From Lytechinus pictus (Eukaryota > Echinodermata > Echinoidea > Temnopleuroida > Toxopneustidae): a stretch of DNA of 64,000 nucleotides. Position 1 is the first letter of the stretch. Every line of letters starts with the position of its first letter. The notes below the pieces were generated by a model. It ran no database searches and had not been told where the DNA came from. It saw only the letters and a program-made list of their open reading frames with translations. Positions 48,936-60,541 of the stretch are shown here, one piece after another. The stretch is from the NCBI RefSeq assembly GCF_037042905.1, contig NC_087251.1, positions 34,451,001 to 34,515,000 of the forward strand. Direction: 5' to 3'. Position numbers and translations under genes: made by a program.

Positions 48936-49399
48936 TGGGTATAAATGCATCATGTGACTTTTATACCACATGACCATTGAGTCACCCTGGGTATACTCCT
49001 CTTTTCCCATTTTTATCACCGTTCATTTTCCAGATCAATCACCTCTATCACTTACCCCGATCACCTACCCAAACCTCATTACCCTACCCCCTTGTCAAAT
49101 ATATTATTTATCAGGGAGAGATACGTTATATGCCTCGCTTGTTACTTGCCATTTCAAATTACTTTTTCCCTATGTCTCGTCGTTTGTCTGTCTTTTTGTT
49201 ACTACACACAATTCCTTTTTCTGCCTCTGCATCTCATCCACATGGCCATGTATTGATGCCCCTTCAGTTCTTACTCATTACACCAAATGTCTTATTTTCA
49301 GGTAGATAAGTAGATTAACTTCTTACACTACTAACATATGTAATACCATCCTGCTACCATAATAACACACAACAGTGTAACATCTGACACTACTACTAT

Positions 49400-50226
49400 C
49401 ATCACATCAAATAACCCTTGCATCACTACCACACCACACTCTCGCTACCATTACTGCCTCTTGCACTCCCCTCATGCACCCCTATTCATCTCCCTGAATC
49501 TTTCCCATTACCCCTCCCATCCACCTTAAACCAACTATCCTCCCTCTCCACCCAATGTACCTCCCATCATCAGTATCATTAACACTACCATGCTTTAGTC
49601 AAACACTGCTGCCTCCTGCTACCTGTTGTGCCCCTCTTCACCTTACCAACTATTTCACATTTCCCATCCATCTTCCTCACACCAATTACCCTCCCTGTTG
49701 ACCTGATGTATCTACCATCATCAATAAACACTGATGCACTATAAGTTACCCCCTCACTACCACCACTGCCTATTTCACCCCACCCCCTCACCTCCCTTGT
49801 ACCCCTCATTGCCTTCCTGAATCTTTTCCATTACCCTAGTTAACCATCTATCTGATGTACCTTTCATCATCAATAACATTGACACTGGCACACTACAATT
49901 ACCCCCTCACTACCTCCACTGCCTCTCCTACCACCTCTTTTACCTACTTCACCATCCTGAATCTCTCCAATTACCCCTCCCAAACATCTTCCTGACACCA
50001 ATTACCATCCCTCTTCACCCCTTGAACCTCCCATCATCACCAACATTATCACCACCATACTATGTTACCCCCTCACTTTCACCACTGCCTCTTGGCACCC
50101 CTTGTTGTACCCACTCCACCATCGTGAATCTCTCCGATTACCCCTCCCAACCATCTCCTCTCACACCGATTATCTTCCCTGTCCACCCATTGTACCTTCC
50201 ATTATCAACAGCATTAACATCAATGC
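49400..50226. repeat. C/T-rich minisatellite, 150-168 bp unit, about five copies
   Basis: The phrase CTCCCATCATC or a close variant marks units at 49561, 49712, 49861, 50028 and 50196. Each unit repeats the same order of words: CACTACCACCACTGCC-type, TGAATCTCTCCAATTACC-type, CCAACCATCTTCCT-type, CACCAATTACC-type, then a GTACC-type word before the marker. The plus strand has few G residues throughout. Small proline- and threonine-rich frames here (for example 50022-50240) follow from the composition. Confidence 0.88.
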
Positions 50227-51376
50227 AGAAATCAATCTAATTAGTTGGCAATCATCTATTAAACAGTGTTATTTGCTCTAAAAGAGGCAATGGTAAATGC
50301 ATATTTGTATTCTGCTGGCACATCTGTGCATGAGATTGGCAAACACGTACGGCAAATAGCAGTTGATAGGTCTTTCGACCTCCCCGTCATCCGCTAATGT
50401 TGGTTATGCCAACAGGAACACCCAGGGGAAATAATTCAACAGCTTCTTTCAGCAGAAAAGAAGGCTTGGCATGGAAATTTTGACGGTTCCCAAAGCAGTT
50501 TAAAATACCATAAGTGTGGAATAGTATTAAACACCGAATTTAAAAACAAAGAAAGTTCTTGCCTTGCTTTGCCATACTTTTTTTCATCTGATATTTAGCT
50601 CCAAGTGCATTTATCAATAATTCAATTTAAATGTGTTATGATATTTTTATCAGAGGCACACATGAAAATTTGTGCAGTTTACAACATTGTTGGGCTTGGG
50701 GTACTATCTGAAACTATATCTATATCTTTCTCCCTTATTACTTTGTCATTCTGATATTTTTTCCCTCTCATCCTTTTGCTTGTCATTCTCATTTATTTTC
50801 CCCTTCGTCTGTCCTTTCTCTTCCCATTCTAGCTAGGTCTGTGTGACATGATGTCAAACACAAATTAACGATCTTCGAGGCATGATGAAACAGATGTTCC
50901 ATTACACGGATTTTACAGCGACTTATTTACTAAGATAAAAGCTTTTAGCACACTTAATTATCAACAATGTGAACTTTTGTCAGATCAAGACTTGTGATCA
51001 GCAATTACTATGAAAACGAGATAAATGAACTCTCAAATCTTTCTGTTACTTGAACGTAGCTGCCTAATTGGGTAATAATCATTGAGAAGCTATTGTAAGT
51101 AAAAAGGGGGCAATTTATGCTGACATTTAAAAAGCAATTACAAGAAGTTTGAAGATCAATCTATCTTTCACTGGTAACCGATGAATCAACTTGTGTATTT
51201 GATCTTATTTCCACTCAACTTCTAAAGCAGTGCAAGAGTGTGATTGTTTGAAGATATGTCTATATACTGGCAAACTCTCTGCTTCATTTGAATAGGGTCT
51301 GTTGAAACAACAAGTTATTCTCGCATTTTGAATATTTGTGAAGACAATGTTCTCAAGACAAGTTCTGTTTGACGTC
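50227..51376. other. Intronic non-coding stretch
   Basis: No exon is supported. A pyrimidine-rich patch lies at about 50720-50835. Confidence 0.5.
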
Positions 51377-51829
51377 ATATATGCTTTTCACACTACAGGA
51401 TTTTTCCTTAAACCTGGGAAGTAGGTGGGCCTAAGGGGGTGGCCTTAGCCCCACCAATTTCCCGGGGTTAAGCTTAGCACACTTCAGTTTCACACTACGT
51501 TTTACCAAAGTGGACTAGCACGGTAAATAGTATGGTATGGCCCTGCTAAAAAGCAGGGTTAGCCAGCTAATTGCGGTGCTAAGAACTGCAGTGTGAAACC
51601 AAACCAGGCTAAGGAAAAGTGGGGCTAAGCATTAGCCAATCAAATAAGTTGAAATTGCACGTTGATAACCCCCTGTGTGGCAAAATCATCAATATTCATG
51701 CGCTGTGCGATAGTCCAGGGTTAAGGCATTAACCCCGGCTAAGCAAATAGTATGGGGTTAAGAAAGATAGTGTGAAACCCCAAAAAAGATAGTATGGGGT
51801 TAAGGAAATGCAGTGTGAAAAGCATAATA
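51377..51829. mobile_element. Complete MITE with ATA duplication and TATGCTTTTCACACT ends
   Basis: The element (51380-51826) starts TATGCTTTTCACACT and ends with the exact complement AGTGTGAAAAGCATA. ATA precedes and follows it (51377-51379 and 51827-51829). TTTCACACTA or TAGTGTGAAAC words recur internally, with a TATGGGGTTAAG repeat near the right end. No transposase frame. Confidence 0.9.
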
Positions 51830-53975
51830 GAGTGCCAAAGAGAAAGCCGTACAGAGGCCCTATGGAGATCCTATCACCTGATTGTAGGATGTCCATAAAA
51901 TTTACCATGCCCTTGTGCTGATGGTCTGATGAGCTTATGATGTGTCTAAGGGCTGCAATCTTACCATTTCGAAAAAAAATTGTATAACTCTGCACTAAAG
52001 AAATTTTTTAGACCCTAGTATCGTCACGAATCTGTACTTTACCATACGGTCCTCTCGCATCACCCTAAGGAGATTATACAATGAGCAAGATACAATCACC
52101 CAACGCTGATTGATAGACCAGCAATCAAATGCAATTTAAAAAAAATCAAACGAAAGTTACGAAACTTGATTTTCAAGTAAGGAAACCCTCGTATGAGGGA
52201 CTTGTGCTTGATTTCTTGAGCTGTGTTTAAGTGCAACTCTATCTACAAAGGCCCACAGATGTAAATGGGGCAGTAGACATATTAAAACACCTGGACAACT
52301 GAGTACATAGATAGTGTTATAGAATTCTGGAAACTCAGGGAAGCAGACGAGGTGACTTAGATAAACATGGACAAAGATGTAGAGTAATATGAAGGAGAGA
52401 AATAACATGTTTAAATAGGACTATGTAATTCCAATGGCTCTGTAGTGGAACCATCAGGCAACTTGTGGGGGGGGGTTGACTCGATAGGACAGATTTGTTA
52501 CATCTTGAAGCGACCTGAATACAGGTTGTCAGGAATGAAAAATGGAGCAGTGTCCCTTGAATAAGTTGGTTAGTGGTTGACCTTTAGTTAGTCCTAAAAA
52601 GCATGCAGACAGCTTAAATGATGCAGCCAGGCCCAGTGTTATGAAAGTTAATAGTCCCACGTATAAACAATGCTGAAGTAGTTTACTGCCAGCCCTAATG
52701 GTGCTTCACATGCAGGGCAGATTGGGAGAGCAATGTTTGCGAGCGTGCTCGGAATAGAATATTGTTAACCTGAAACAAATATGAAAGTACCCATAAACAT
52801 CCTGATTAAAGGAGAAATGCTAGGTGACATACATGATAAGCATGGCATAGCGGCACTTACCTGGGTGATACATCACCTTGTCAAGTCTGTGGCATTTCTT
52901 GTTATGTTCTTGGTCATTTTATCATTGTTTTTCCTCTCTTGAAATTGCAATTTCATCCTTTGATATTCACCCCTTACCTTTTAAATGTAATGAGTGATTT
53001 TTTTTTCTAAATAAAGAAGAATATACTACATGATTTTGTGACTCCATGGGAGCTTCGCCCATTTTTTTATGTTCAGAGTTACCAGTTTTGAGAAGAATCA
53101 CCTACCTTGTCAGAAAAGTGTTAGTCATGAACAACTTGACTTGAGTGTTTCCCCTTTTGGAAAATGCCCTTTTATTGCATCAAAGAAGCAAAACTTTCTT
53201 TTAGTTCATCCTTATCAACTTGATACATGGGTGGACTGTCCTTTTTAAAAGGTGATGTGGAGAAGCTGGGAGAAGATGTCTAGTTGAGAGAAGAAAAAAA
53301 ACCTTTGTGTGACAGTCCTAACCCATTGTGATGTGAGGGCATCGTCAAAAGTATCACGGCCCATTTAGGCTGGATCACCAACGGGATCACCAGTCCATTT
53401 CTTAAATTGTACCAGACTTAGTGTAACCCATTACAGACTTATTGTAATGGTCATTTCTAGAATGAAAAGTAAAGCCAGCTGTTATTCTGTTGTCATTCTA
53501 AAAGTTAGTTTTGTGTCAGTGTTTTGCTACTTGTTTGTCCTTCTTTTTTTTGTTCTCTTTCTGTTTTCTCATTTATTTTACATGTATGTTGTCTCTCCCT
53601 CCCTCTCTTTCTCTCATTCTTCTCACCTTATTAAAAAAAAAAATTTATGTGTTATATAAGGGGGTATTGGGTGGGGTGTCGGGTTGCACCTTATTTAAAA
53701 AGAGTTTTTAATTGCGGATATATTTCAGGAACATTTTACATTCAATGCTATTCTATTTAACTTGCTTCTTCTCATAGAAACATGAAAAGAATAATTATTA
53801 ACTTGTATTTCTAACTTTGCAAGTATTGTATGTGTCCTTCATTGTGCATGTTAAGGCAAGGTTAAATGTAAAATACATCAACACCATTACACCTTGACCA
53901 ATGAAAATTGAGTTGGAGATAATCATGTATCCAAAAATATCCAATCTTGTCTCATTTTTCTCTTTCTCCATGCAG
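51830..53975. other. Intronic non-coding stretch before the second exon
   Basis: No further exon is supported. A G-run lies near 52468-52476. A T-rich stretch at 53536-53600 produces overlapping low-complexity frames. Confidence 0.5.
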
Positions 53976-54121
53976 CTCATGATACCGGCAACCCATTATA
54001 CCAATGCCAGTATGGTCTGCGAGTGAATATCACTGTCAAACAGAGGGATTGTCATTATCCTGTCTCTCCGGAAGGAATGGAATGTTTAGATCATGGATTC
54101 TGCTCCACAAATATCGCTAAT
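53976..54121 (+). CDS. Internal exon with EGF-like N-terminal half
   Basis: The exon lies between a strong acceptor (TCTTTCTCCATGCAG ending at 53975) and donor GTGAGT starting at 54122. It is 146 bp: two bases finishing the codon begun at 24033 (giving Ala), then 48 codons, leaving in phase 0. The peptide runs HDTGNPLYQCQYGLRVNITV, then KQRDCHYPVSPEGMECLDHG and FCSTNIAN. It holds an NIT sequon and four cysteines. The last three have EGF-like spacing (C-x10-C-x5-C), with the expected remaining three cysteines presumably on a later exon that I could not find in the window. The product is probably secreted or the ectodomain of a membrane protein. Family not recognised. Confidence 0.88.
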
Positions 54122-54427
54122 GTGAGTAGATAAATTTTTACACTATTTATATTTTGTGTATTTAGATCCTGTAAGCAATTGTTATAATTTTTCTTTCAAT
54201 TTTATGAATGCTCCACAGCAAAAACACTACAGAAAACTTCCATCAGTTGGGGATGATTAAGTAAATTTTAAGCTTCAACCAACCTATAATTTATTTGGGG
54301 CAATCTTTCGTCCACTCCTGTGGACTTTCTCAAGCCAATTGATCAGTTACAAAGTTTGCTGCCTTTGGTGGTCTGTATCTCCATATTTCTTGATCACTAG
54401 ACCGAAGAAAGGAGACAAGATAGGAGC
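54122..54427. other. Non-coding stretch, probably the next intron
   Basis: This is the start of the following intron. A repeat-rich inverted-repeat element follows. No EGF-completing exon with cysteine spacing could be found between here and 64000. Confidence 0.55.
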
Positions 54428-54429
54428 AA

Positions 54430-54660
54430 AAACACTGTTTAAATTTGTTTATACAATGATGCTTACCATATGAACCTTACAGTAGTTTAAATGGTTTAAG
54501 CAAGTATTTACAATCTTAAACACATTTAATATTTTATTTTTGAGATATAATTCTCAATGAATTATGCAAGGTTGTTTATATTGTTTAACAACTACTTTAA
54601 GGTTCATGTAGTAAACAACATTGTATAAAATTTTAAACAGCATTTTTTTTTTACTGTGTT
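54430..54660. mobile_element. MITE with about 60-bp inverted repeats
   Basis: The left arm CACTGTTTAAATTTGTTTAT then ACAATGATGCTTACC and ATGAACCTTACAGTAG faces the right arm CTACTTTAAGGTTCATGTAG then AAACAACATTGTATAAA and AAACAG. CACTGT at one end and ACTGTG at the other suggest hAT affinity; the duplication is unreadable. Confidence 0.8.
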
Positions 54661-57020
54661 GTTAGATTAATTTGGTCAAGAATTTCAAAAGAGTTGTTCC
54701 ATTGCAAGAATTGTGAATGCAAGTATTGTTTGAACATTCTTTACAGATCATTTACATTTACATTTGTATGTATAATATTTTCATGTCTAAAATGAAATAT
54801 TGAAATAAACTTGTAAATGGTTTCTTAGATTAAAAGAAAATGCTGCACAGTCACCTTTCCATTTGCTAGATTACAAAGTGTGCAAAACAATGTTGTGTTA
54901 AAATGAAAAAATGATGGATTATAATCTGATACAAAATAAAACATAGAAAAGTAGGAATACTAATCAATTTATAAGGTTGATGTCCTTATTCACGAATGAA
55001 AAATGCATGTATGAGCTCTCTCAAATGTCATTTACTTTCATTCAGCTTGGAAGGTACAAGGAAGTCTTTTTTTCATGAACTTAACCAGACATCCCAGGGT
55101 GTCTGTAAGACAACCTATCTGTATTTGACTGATCAGGGTGTGCAACCAAGTGAAAGTAAATGAATAAGTAAAAAGGAAAGATGTGAATTTTTTATAATAA
55201 CTTCACATCTACTGTAGATTCTCACATAGGTGAGAGTCAGAAGGAAATACATTCGTGTATGGAGTAACGTCCTTCTAGCTTTAAAGTATATTGACAAAGT
55301 GCTTCATAATGCCCAAATCAAATTTCCCTCTACTCTTCAATAACTAATATTGTGTCTCTATTTTCCATTCGGTGTTTATTAAAGTGGATATAGTGGATTA
55401 TGAATCATAGGCCCACTCATTAATGGTTACATTAAAAGGGCTATGGATAAAAAAATGATTGTTTTCAAATCAATATTCCATAGTCCTTGTTGGTTATCCG
55501 ACTAATGTGAAACTGCCCCCATTATGCAATCCCAGTTCCAAGATCCTCTAACATCTTGAATGGAGATCATCACCATCATATTTTAAGGATGGACATCTTT
55601 AAATAATTCATTCTTAGATACATGCTCATGCATTTTTTTCACTGGAAACAAACTACACAGACTTATGTTTATGCTCATGCAAAGCAGGTACCTTTTCCCT
55701 CAAAACCATGTTAGTCTCTATACAAATAAAATTATAGGTTAATCCATTCTCTGAAGTATAGATTGGCTGATCTCAAAAGGGTATAGTTTAAGACTAATTA
55801 TAAATTTATGAAACACAGTTCATTTATTTATTTATGATTTTTTCGGCACTTCAAACATATTTAAGATTACAAAGCAATATCAAACATTACATAAAACGAC
55901 ATAAAAATTATACAGGTATGTGCAATATTTGATAGCACTTTGCCCAGTGCATCAGTTGGTGGCCAGGGAAGAGGAGAGCAAACTTAATCACTGTGACCGG
56001 ATGGTCCCTCCGCCCAACCAACCAATGCACTGGGAATACTGGTAAAATATGGCATGAAGAAAAATACAATGACGATTGTGTGAATTATGATACATAATAA
56101 AGGCAAAAAATAAACGCCATTATAACAAAGAAAAAAGATATATTCAAGATAGAAAATCATAAATTAGAAATATAATGTTAATGAGAGACCTAACATAGTG
56201 TTTGCTCTCACTTTAATATAAGAGATACAATTAGATCTTATGGGGGATCCTGCCCCCCTCCCCTGCAACTCTCAAACCATGTATGTGTATGGCAGCATGT
56301 GCACTGCCACTATACATACATCGAAGAGTAAAAGAGATGTCTTGCCTGATAGATGTAGATCTATATTGGTCCATTTATTGAAATGGGTTTTACTAGTATT
56401 TCACTCTGATGATTAGATTGACCTGTGGATGGGTATTCCCCAAATGGAATCTATAGAGATCTATGATCATCATCATAACCTCCCTCTCGGCCCCCTTTCT
56501 AAGTACTGTCACCTGAATTTTAGCAAATGGACCGTTATATTTAGAAAGATCAATCAGTGCAATACTTGACTGGAATTAAATTTGATACTGAAGTAAGAAA
56601 AAAATGAGCATTTCACTTTTACAGTATTGCTCGGATAAGATGCAAGGTTGATTCAGGGATTTTGATATTCACTTCATGAATCTAGCAATGAAATTTAGCC
56701 AAATATTTTGGTAATCGCATTTGCTTTGTATACACAATCATCCTGAGCTTTGCAGAATTATACAGTAGCACTTTTGGTGCAACGTGCTAGTGGCGAGTAA
56801 GTTGGCAACAAAAATGTGATGTCACAATGCTCCCCAATAAGTGTTTTGCTTACTAGTAAAAGGCTAAGTATTGAACTGAATACATAATTTGTAAGCTCAG
56901 TAAAGTGCATGTGCTTGGTAAATGGTTTTCTTACACCCAAGCCTTGAGTAAATCTGGTCTGGAAGTCAAACTTAAATTGGAGTAAAACAGAGATAATAAA
57001 TTGCAACTCTTTAAAATAAT
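54661..57020. other. Non-coding stretch
   Basis: No exon is supported. A TTTATTTATTTATGA block at about 55821 followed by AT-rich sequence and a GC-raised patch at 55930-56030 could be an antisense retroelement end, but no diagnostic motif was seen. Confidence 0.45.
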
Positions 57021-57465
57021 TAAGGGAAGGCGGGGTAAGTTGAGCCATTTTTTTGCTTTTTTCATGTTAAAACTTATGTATATGATTCAAAATCTTGTAG
57101 AAATAAGTACCTTGCCTTCAAATTTAATTCTTGGGAAACATTTTTACCTATAACATTCTACTTCCACACTGAAAGTCACTGTCACCTTTGAAAAAAAAGG
57201 TGTCAAATGGCTCAACTTGCCCCACCCATGGGGTAAGTTAAGCCACAAAAACTATGTCAAAATCTATTTCACACCCTTTTTTACTTTTTTTGACTGAAAT
57301 GTGTATTTTTCCCTCTGAATTTGTTTGTTTTGTTTCAACATTGATAAGAATGTGGAGGGGTTAGGGGTTATATGGCACCACCATAATATCGGACCTCATT
57401 CATTATTGGCCTAGGGGTGGTGGCTCGACTTACCCCTATGCTCAACTTACCCCCACCTTCCCCTA
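57021..57465. mobile_element. MITE with GGGTAAGTTGAGC ends and TA duplication
   Basis: The 441-bp element (57023-57463) starts AGGGAAGGCGGGGTAAGTTG and ends with CAACTTACCCCCACCTTCCC, flanked by TA. The same word recurs inside as GGCTCAACTTGCCCC and GGGGTAAGTTAAGCC (57210-57244), and near the right end as GGCTCGACTTACCCC. No coding capacity. Confidence 0.85.
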
Positions 57466-58166
57466 CATGTAATACCATTGTCAATTCTCATGGAGGTTTG
57501 AAAATTGAATAATTCTTGTTCTATTTTGTTTATAGAAGCTTGACATAAATTGTCCACTTTTATACAAATTTTTATTTTTCTGCTTTACAATTTTGAATGC
57601 TGATCACTCATTTAACTGCATATCCAGAGGGATACATTTAATGTCAAAAGTTTGTAAAGTAATTTTGCCGCTATTGCGTTCTATATTTGGAGCAGGACTG
57701 ACATTATCAAATTAAAATCTTGATTTCCTTCTATCTCACAGCCACTTCAAATGGTACTATCCTTTGTAATAATTCTTGAAGTGAGGAAGTTTGGTTGTGT
57801 AGCTTACATCCTTTATGAATATTCCTGTCTCTTATTGTCCATCATCCATGTCCAGACAGAGACATTGAGAGTTATTTGAATTTTAAGCAGCATTGTCAGC
57901 TGTGTATAATAAGAAACACGATGACGAGCAACCGAGACCATTCGCAGTGTAGCTCACTCAATATAGAACTTTATGTAATGGTGACATTGATATCCTAATC
58001 AAATGATTGGCTGAAATGTATCACATGACTAGTCAATTACTTTTAAATCTGTGAACATGAAAATGTGCTAATGATTTCTATTAATGACTAGTTAGTCCTA
58101 TTGACTGGTGATAGGTTTGATATGAGGATGGATTATCATATAACAAGGATCCACATCAATATTTTT
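57466..58166. other. Non-coding stretch
   Basis: AT-rich DNA with no exon or repeat that I can support. Confidence 0.5.
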
Positions 58167-58795
58167 TACAGTTGAGGCCAAAAGTTTACATACACCCATG
58201 GAATTCAGTGAAATTTGTTTGCTTGGCAAACATCGTAAAATTTACTGTATCTTCAGAAATATAAATACTACCATGGCGAATTTGATATGAAATGAAAGAG
58301 CGTATTAAGCTGATTGAGATGCCATTGGGATTAAAGTATATTTCAGGTGGAATTTTCTTTGAAAAAAGAGTAATATTCATGCCAAATGTATTCTATTGTT
58401 TGTTTTTATATTTTTAAAATCTTTTCATAGAAATAAATGAATGTCAAATCTATGATTTATATTACATTTTCTATCATGATATGTCACCACTGAACAAAAA
58501 AGTGTAATCTGAAATGTTTGTGTTGAGAAGTAACCAGCACAACTGTTTTAGGCAAGTTTTTATTTATTATTTGTCTAAAATATGAAGATTTTTGGGGAAA
58601 ATGACACCTTAATATTTTCCAGCTCCTGATGACAAAGCAATGTGATGACGGGGGATGATATACTCATTTGTTTGATAAAAAAAATTCATGATAGCACAAA
58701 TATTTCATAAGGTACAGTAAATTTTATTATGTTTGGCAAGTGTCAACTTTTCTTTGAATTTCTTGGGTGTATGTAAACTTCTGGCCTCGACTATA
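58167..58795. mobile_element. Non-autonomous Tc1/mariner element, Sleeping Beauty-like ends
   Basis: TA at 58167-58168 and 58794-58795 flanks a 625-bp element. It starts CAGTTGAGGCCAAAAGTTTA followed by CATACACCC. It ends GGGTGTATGTAAACTTCTGG followed by CCTCGACTA. TA target site, CAGT start and AGTTTACATACAC-type wording are characteristic of Tc1 elements of the Sleeping Beauty type. A subterminal TTGGCAAACATCG / ATGTTTGGCAAGTG pair and ACAGTAAATTTTA / TAAAATTTACTGTA extend the inverted arms. No transposase frame, so it is a deletion derivative or MITE. Confidence 0.9.
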
Positions 58796-59199
58796 TGCTA
58801 TTTTACTGATTATCCAAATATTAATGAACATTCTTTATAGCAGCACAATTTTCTTTGGGTTCATAGGGGAAAAATTGTCCACTTCATTGTGAATTATTGT
58901 AAGAGCTCTGAAATAGAGAATGCTTTTACGGTTTACTATAGATGTTATGCGAATCTGTATAAAAAAGCCAACACATGAGCGATTTTTACAAAAATCGCTG
59001 CATCTAAAATGATCATAATTTTAAATTGTATTTTGCTTGATTAAACCATGGTTTGTGCAGCTGTGGATATCCAACCAAACAACATGAACAAGAAATCTGA
59101 TATATGTTATCCCATCGGGGGAGAGAATTGAACAAGGATACTACTCAAGATATATGCTTAGCTCCTAAGGGAAGGTCAATGACCATCAATAGTTCTCTT
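58796..59199. other. Non-coding stretch
   Basis: No exon is supported. A small hairpin (GAGCGATTTTTAC / AAAAATCGCTGC) lies at 58978-59002. Confidence 0.5.
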
Positions 59200-59515
59200 C
59201 TCACTCTTTACCTCTATCTCCCTCTTATTTTCTATCACTCTGTATCTTTTTCTCTTTCCATCTCTTTCCCCCTTTCCTTACTCTTTTTCTCCCCTGTCTT
59301 TGTCTCTCCCCCTCTTCCCTTTCTTTCCCCCTCTGTCTTTCTCTTAATCTTATTTTGTCTCTCTTTCCCCCTTACTCCCTCTTATTCTCTGTCCCTCTTT
59401 GTCTCCCCCCTCTTTCTTGCTTTTTCCATCTTTGTCCCTCTTAATTATTTTTTCCTCTCTCCCTCTCTCTCTCCCCCACTCTACCTTTCATCTTCTCCCT
59501 TTCTCACCCTGATAT
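59200..59515. repeat. Long polypyrimidine (CT-rich) tract
   Basis: About 300 bases of CTCT, CCCTCTT and TTTCC words with few purines on the plus strand. The 140-codon frame across it (59104-59526) is a Ser/Leu/Phe/Pro low-complexity artefact. Such tracts can form triplex DNA. Confidence 0.85.
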
Positions 59516-60541
59516 GGCTGATATAGTTGCAGATTTACATTCTTTTTTCATTCATTTATTGCTAGATATCATCTACTCATTTATATTCCACCTAAGAATT
59601 ATGTATTTCACTCAAAGAAACCACAAGGGCTTTTGAATGTATTATTGCTCTCAATAATGTAGGAGAATGATAGTTGAATGTGCTAGATAAGTGTGCTCTG
59701 AATATTAAAAAGTCAAAGATAAGGTTGATGTAATCTTTAGAACTCTATTGATTGCTATTGACATCTATGGTAGATGTGAACTAATTCCCTGGGGCCTGTA
59801 CATTATAGTCAATCATAGAAAAAGATTCTATAATGATTGCTAAGCTTTGTTTTACTGGCAGCAGATAAGATAGAATGCAGGAAGTTTTTAAATTAAAAGA
59901 AACATCACCAATTACATGATATACATCAGCATTCATACAAGCTTTGGAAAAACTATTGGATTTGCCCTTGACAAATTATTGGATCTGAATTTGCCTTGAA
60001 GAGTCCTTGAGATGTACTTCATTTTCAAGTGAAGTGCTTGAATTGCAAAGCAAGTGCTTGAAATCTATTTTTAAAGTATATTGATGAAATACCATTATTG
60101 GCAATAGCCCAGCAATTAAATGGCTGAAAAAAAAAAGGGAAAAAAAATTCAAAAGTATCAGAATTTCAAACTCTCAAGCTTGTATGAACTGTGTCAATTA
60201 CATGTGAATTAAAGTCTATGATTATTTTTCTGTGACTGTATTCATCAAAGATTGACTATACTGGGAAACTGGGAAACATTTAGTGTTCATACCAAAAGAG
60301 AGATAAATCCCTTTTATCATCAAGAGAAATTTTGATTAAATGAGGAAAGTGGAGATAAGATTTAAGAAGAATCAAAATGCAACCAGATAGTGTTATCAGT
60401 TACCTGAAACATGAACCAACAAACATCGCAATACCATTTAGGGAACATTTTTGATAACACAGTAGGATTTAAATGAGAGAGAGAGAGAGGGGGGAATGAG
60501 TAAGAGAGAGGCACAAACACATAAACAGAGATAGACTTACA
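59516..60541. other. Non-coding stretch
   Basis: No exon is supported. A (GA)n tract lies at 60475-60493. An inverted, spliced-looking pair (AAGCTTGTATGAACTGTG near 60177 and ATTCATACAAGCTTTGG near 59931) shows another hairpin-type relation of about 250 bp. Confidence 0.45.

Larger units (their letters stand above)
24034..53975 (+). other. Giant intron (about 29.9 kb) of the plus-strand gene
   Basis: The intron starts GTAAGA and ends CTCATTTTTCTCTTTCTCCATGCAG (last 15 bases read TCTTTCTCCATGCAG). It is phase 1 at both ends. It contains a LINE 3' remnant, SINEs, at least eight inverted-repeat elements and a C/T-rich minisatellite, all listed separately. Alternative or unrecognised small exons within it cannot be excluded; candidates are at 36565 and 39337. 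Confidence 0.78.

Noticed and set aside
48970..49309. Two overlapping plus-strand frames of about 110 codons
   Set aside because: Two frames open over the same C/T-rich sequence indicate a stop-poor composition, not coding. No splice pair fits.
53976..54121. Assignment of the gene to the TMEM8/PGAP6 family (ectodomain plus EGF-like module)
   Set aside because: The architecture is loosely similar, but the sequence around the EGF start does not resemble what I know of that family, so no symbol is given.
59104..59526. 140-codon plus-strand frame with hydrophobic stretches resembling membrane segments
   Set aside because: It is translated from a polypyrimidine tract; Ser, Leu, Phe and Pro are forced by CT repeats.
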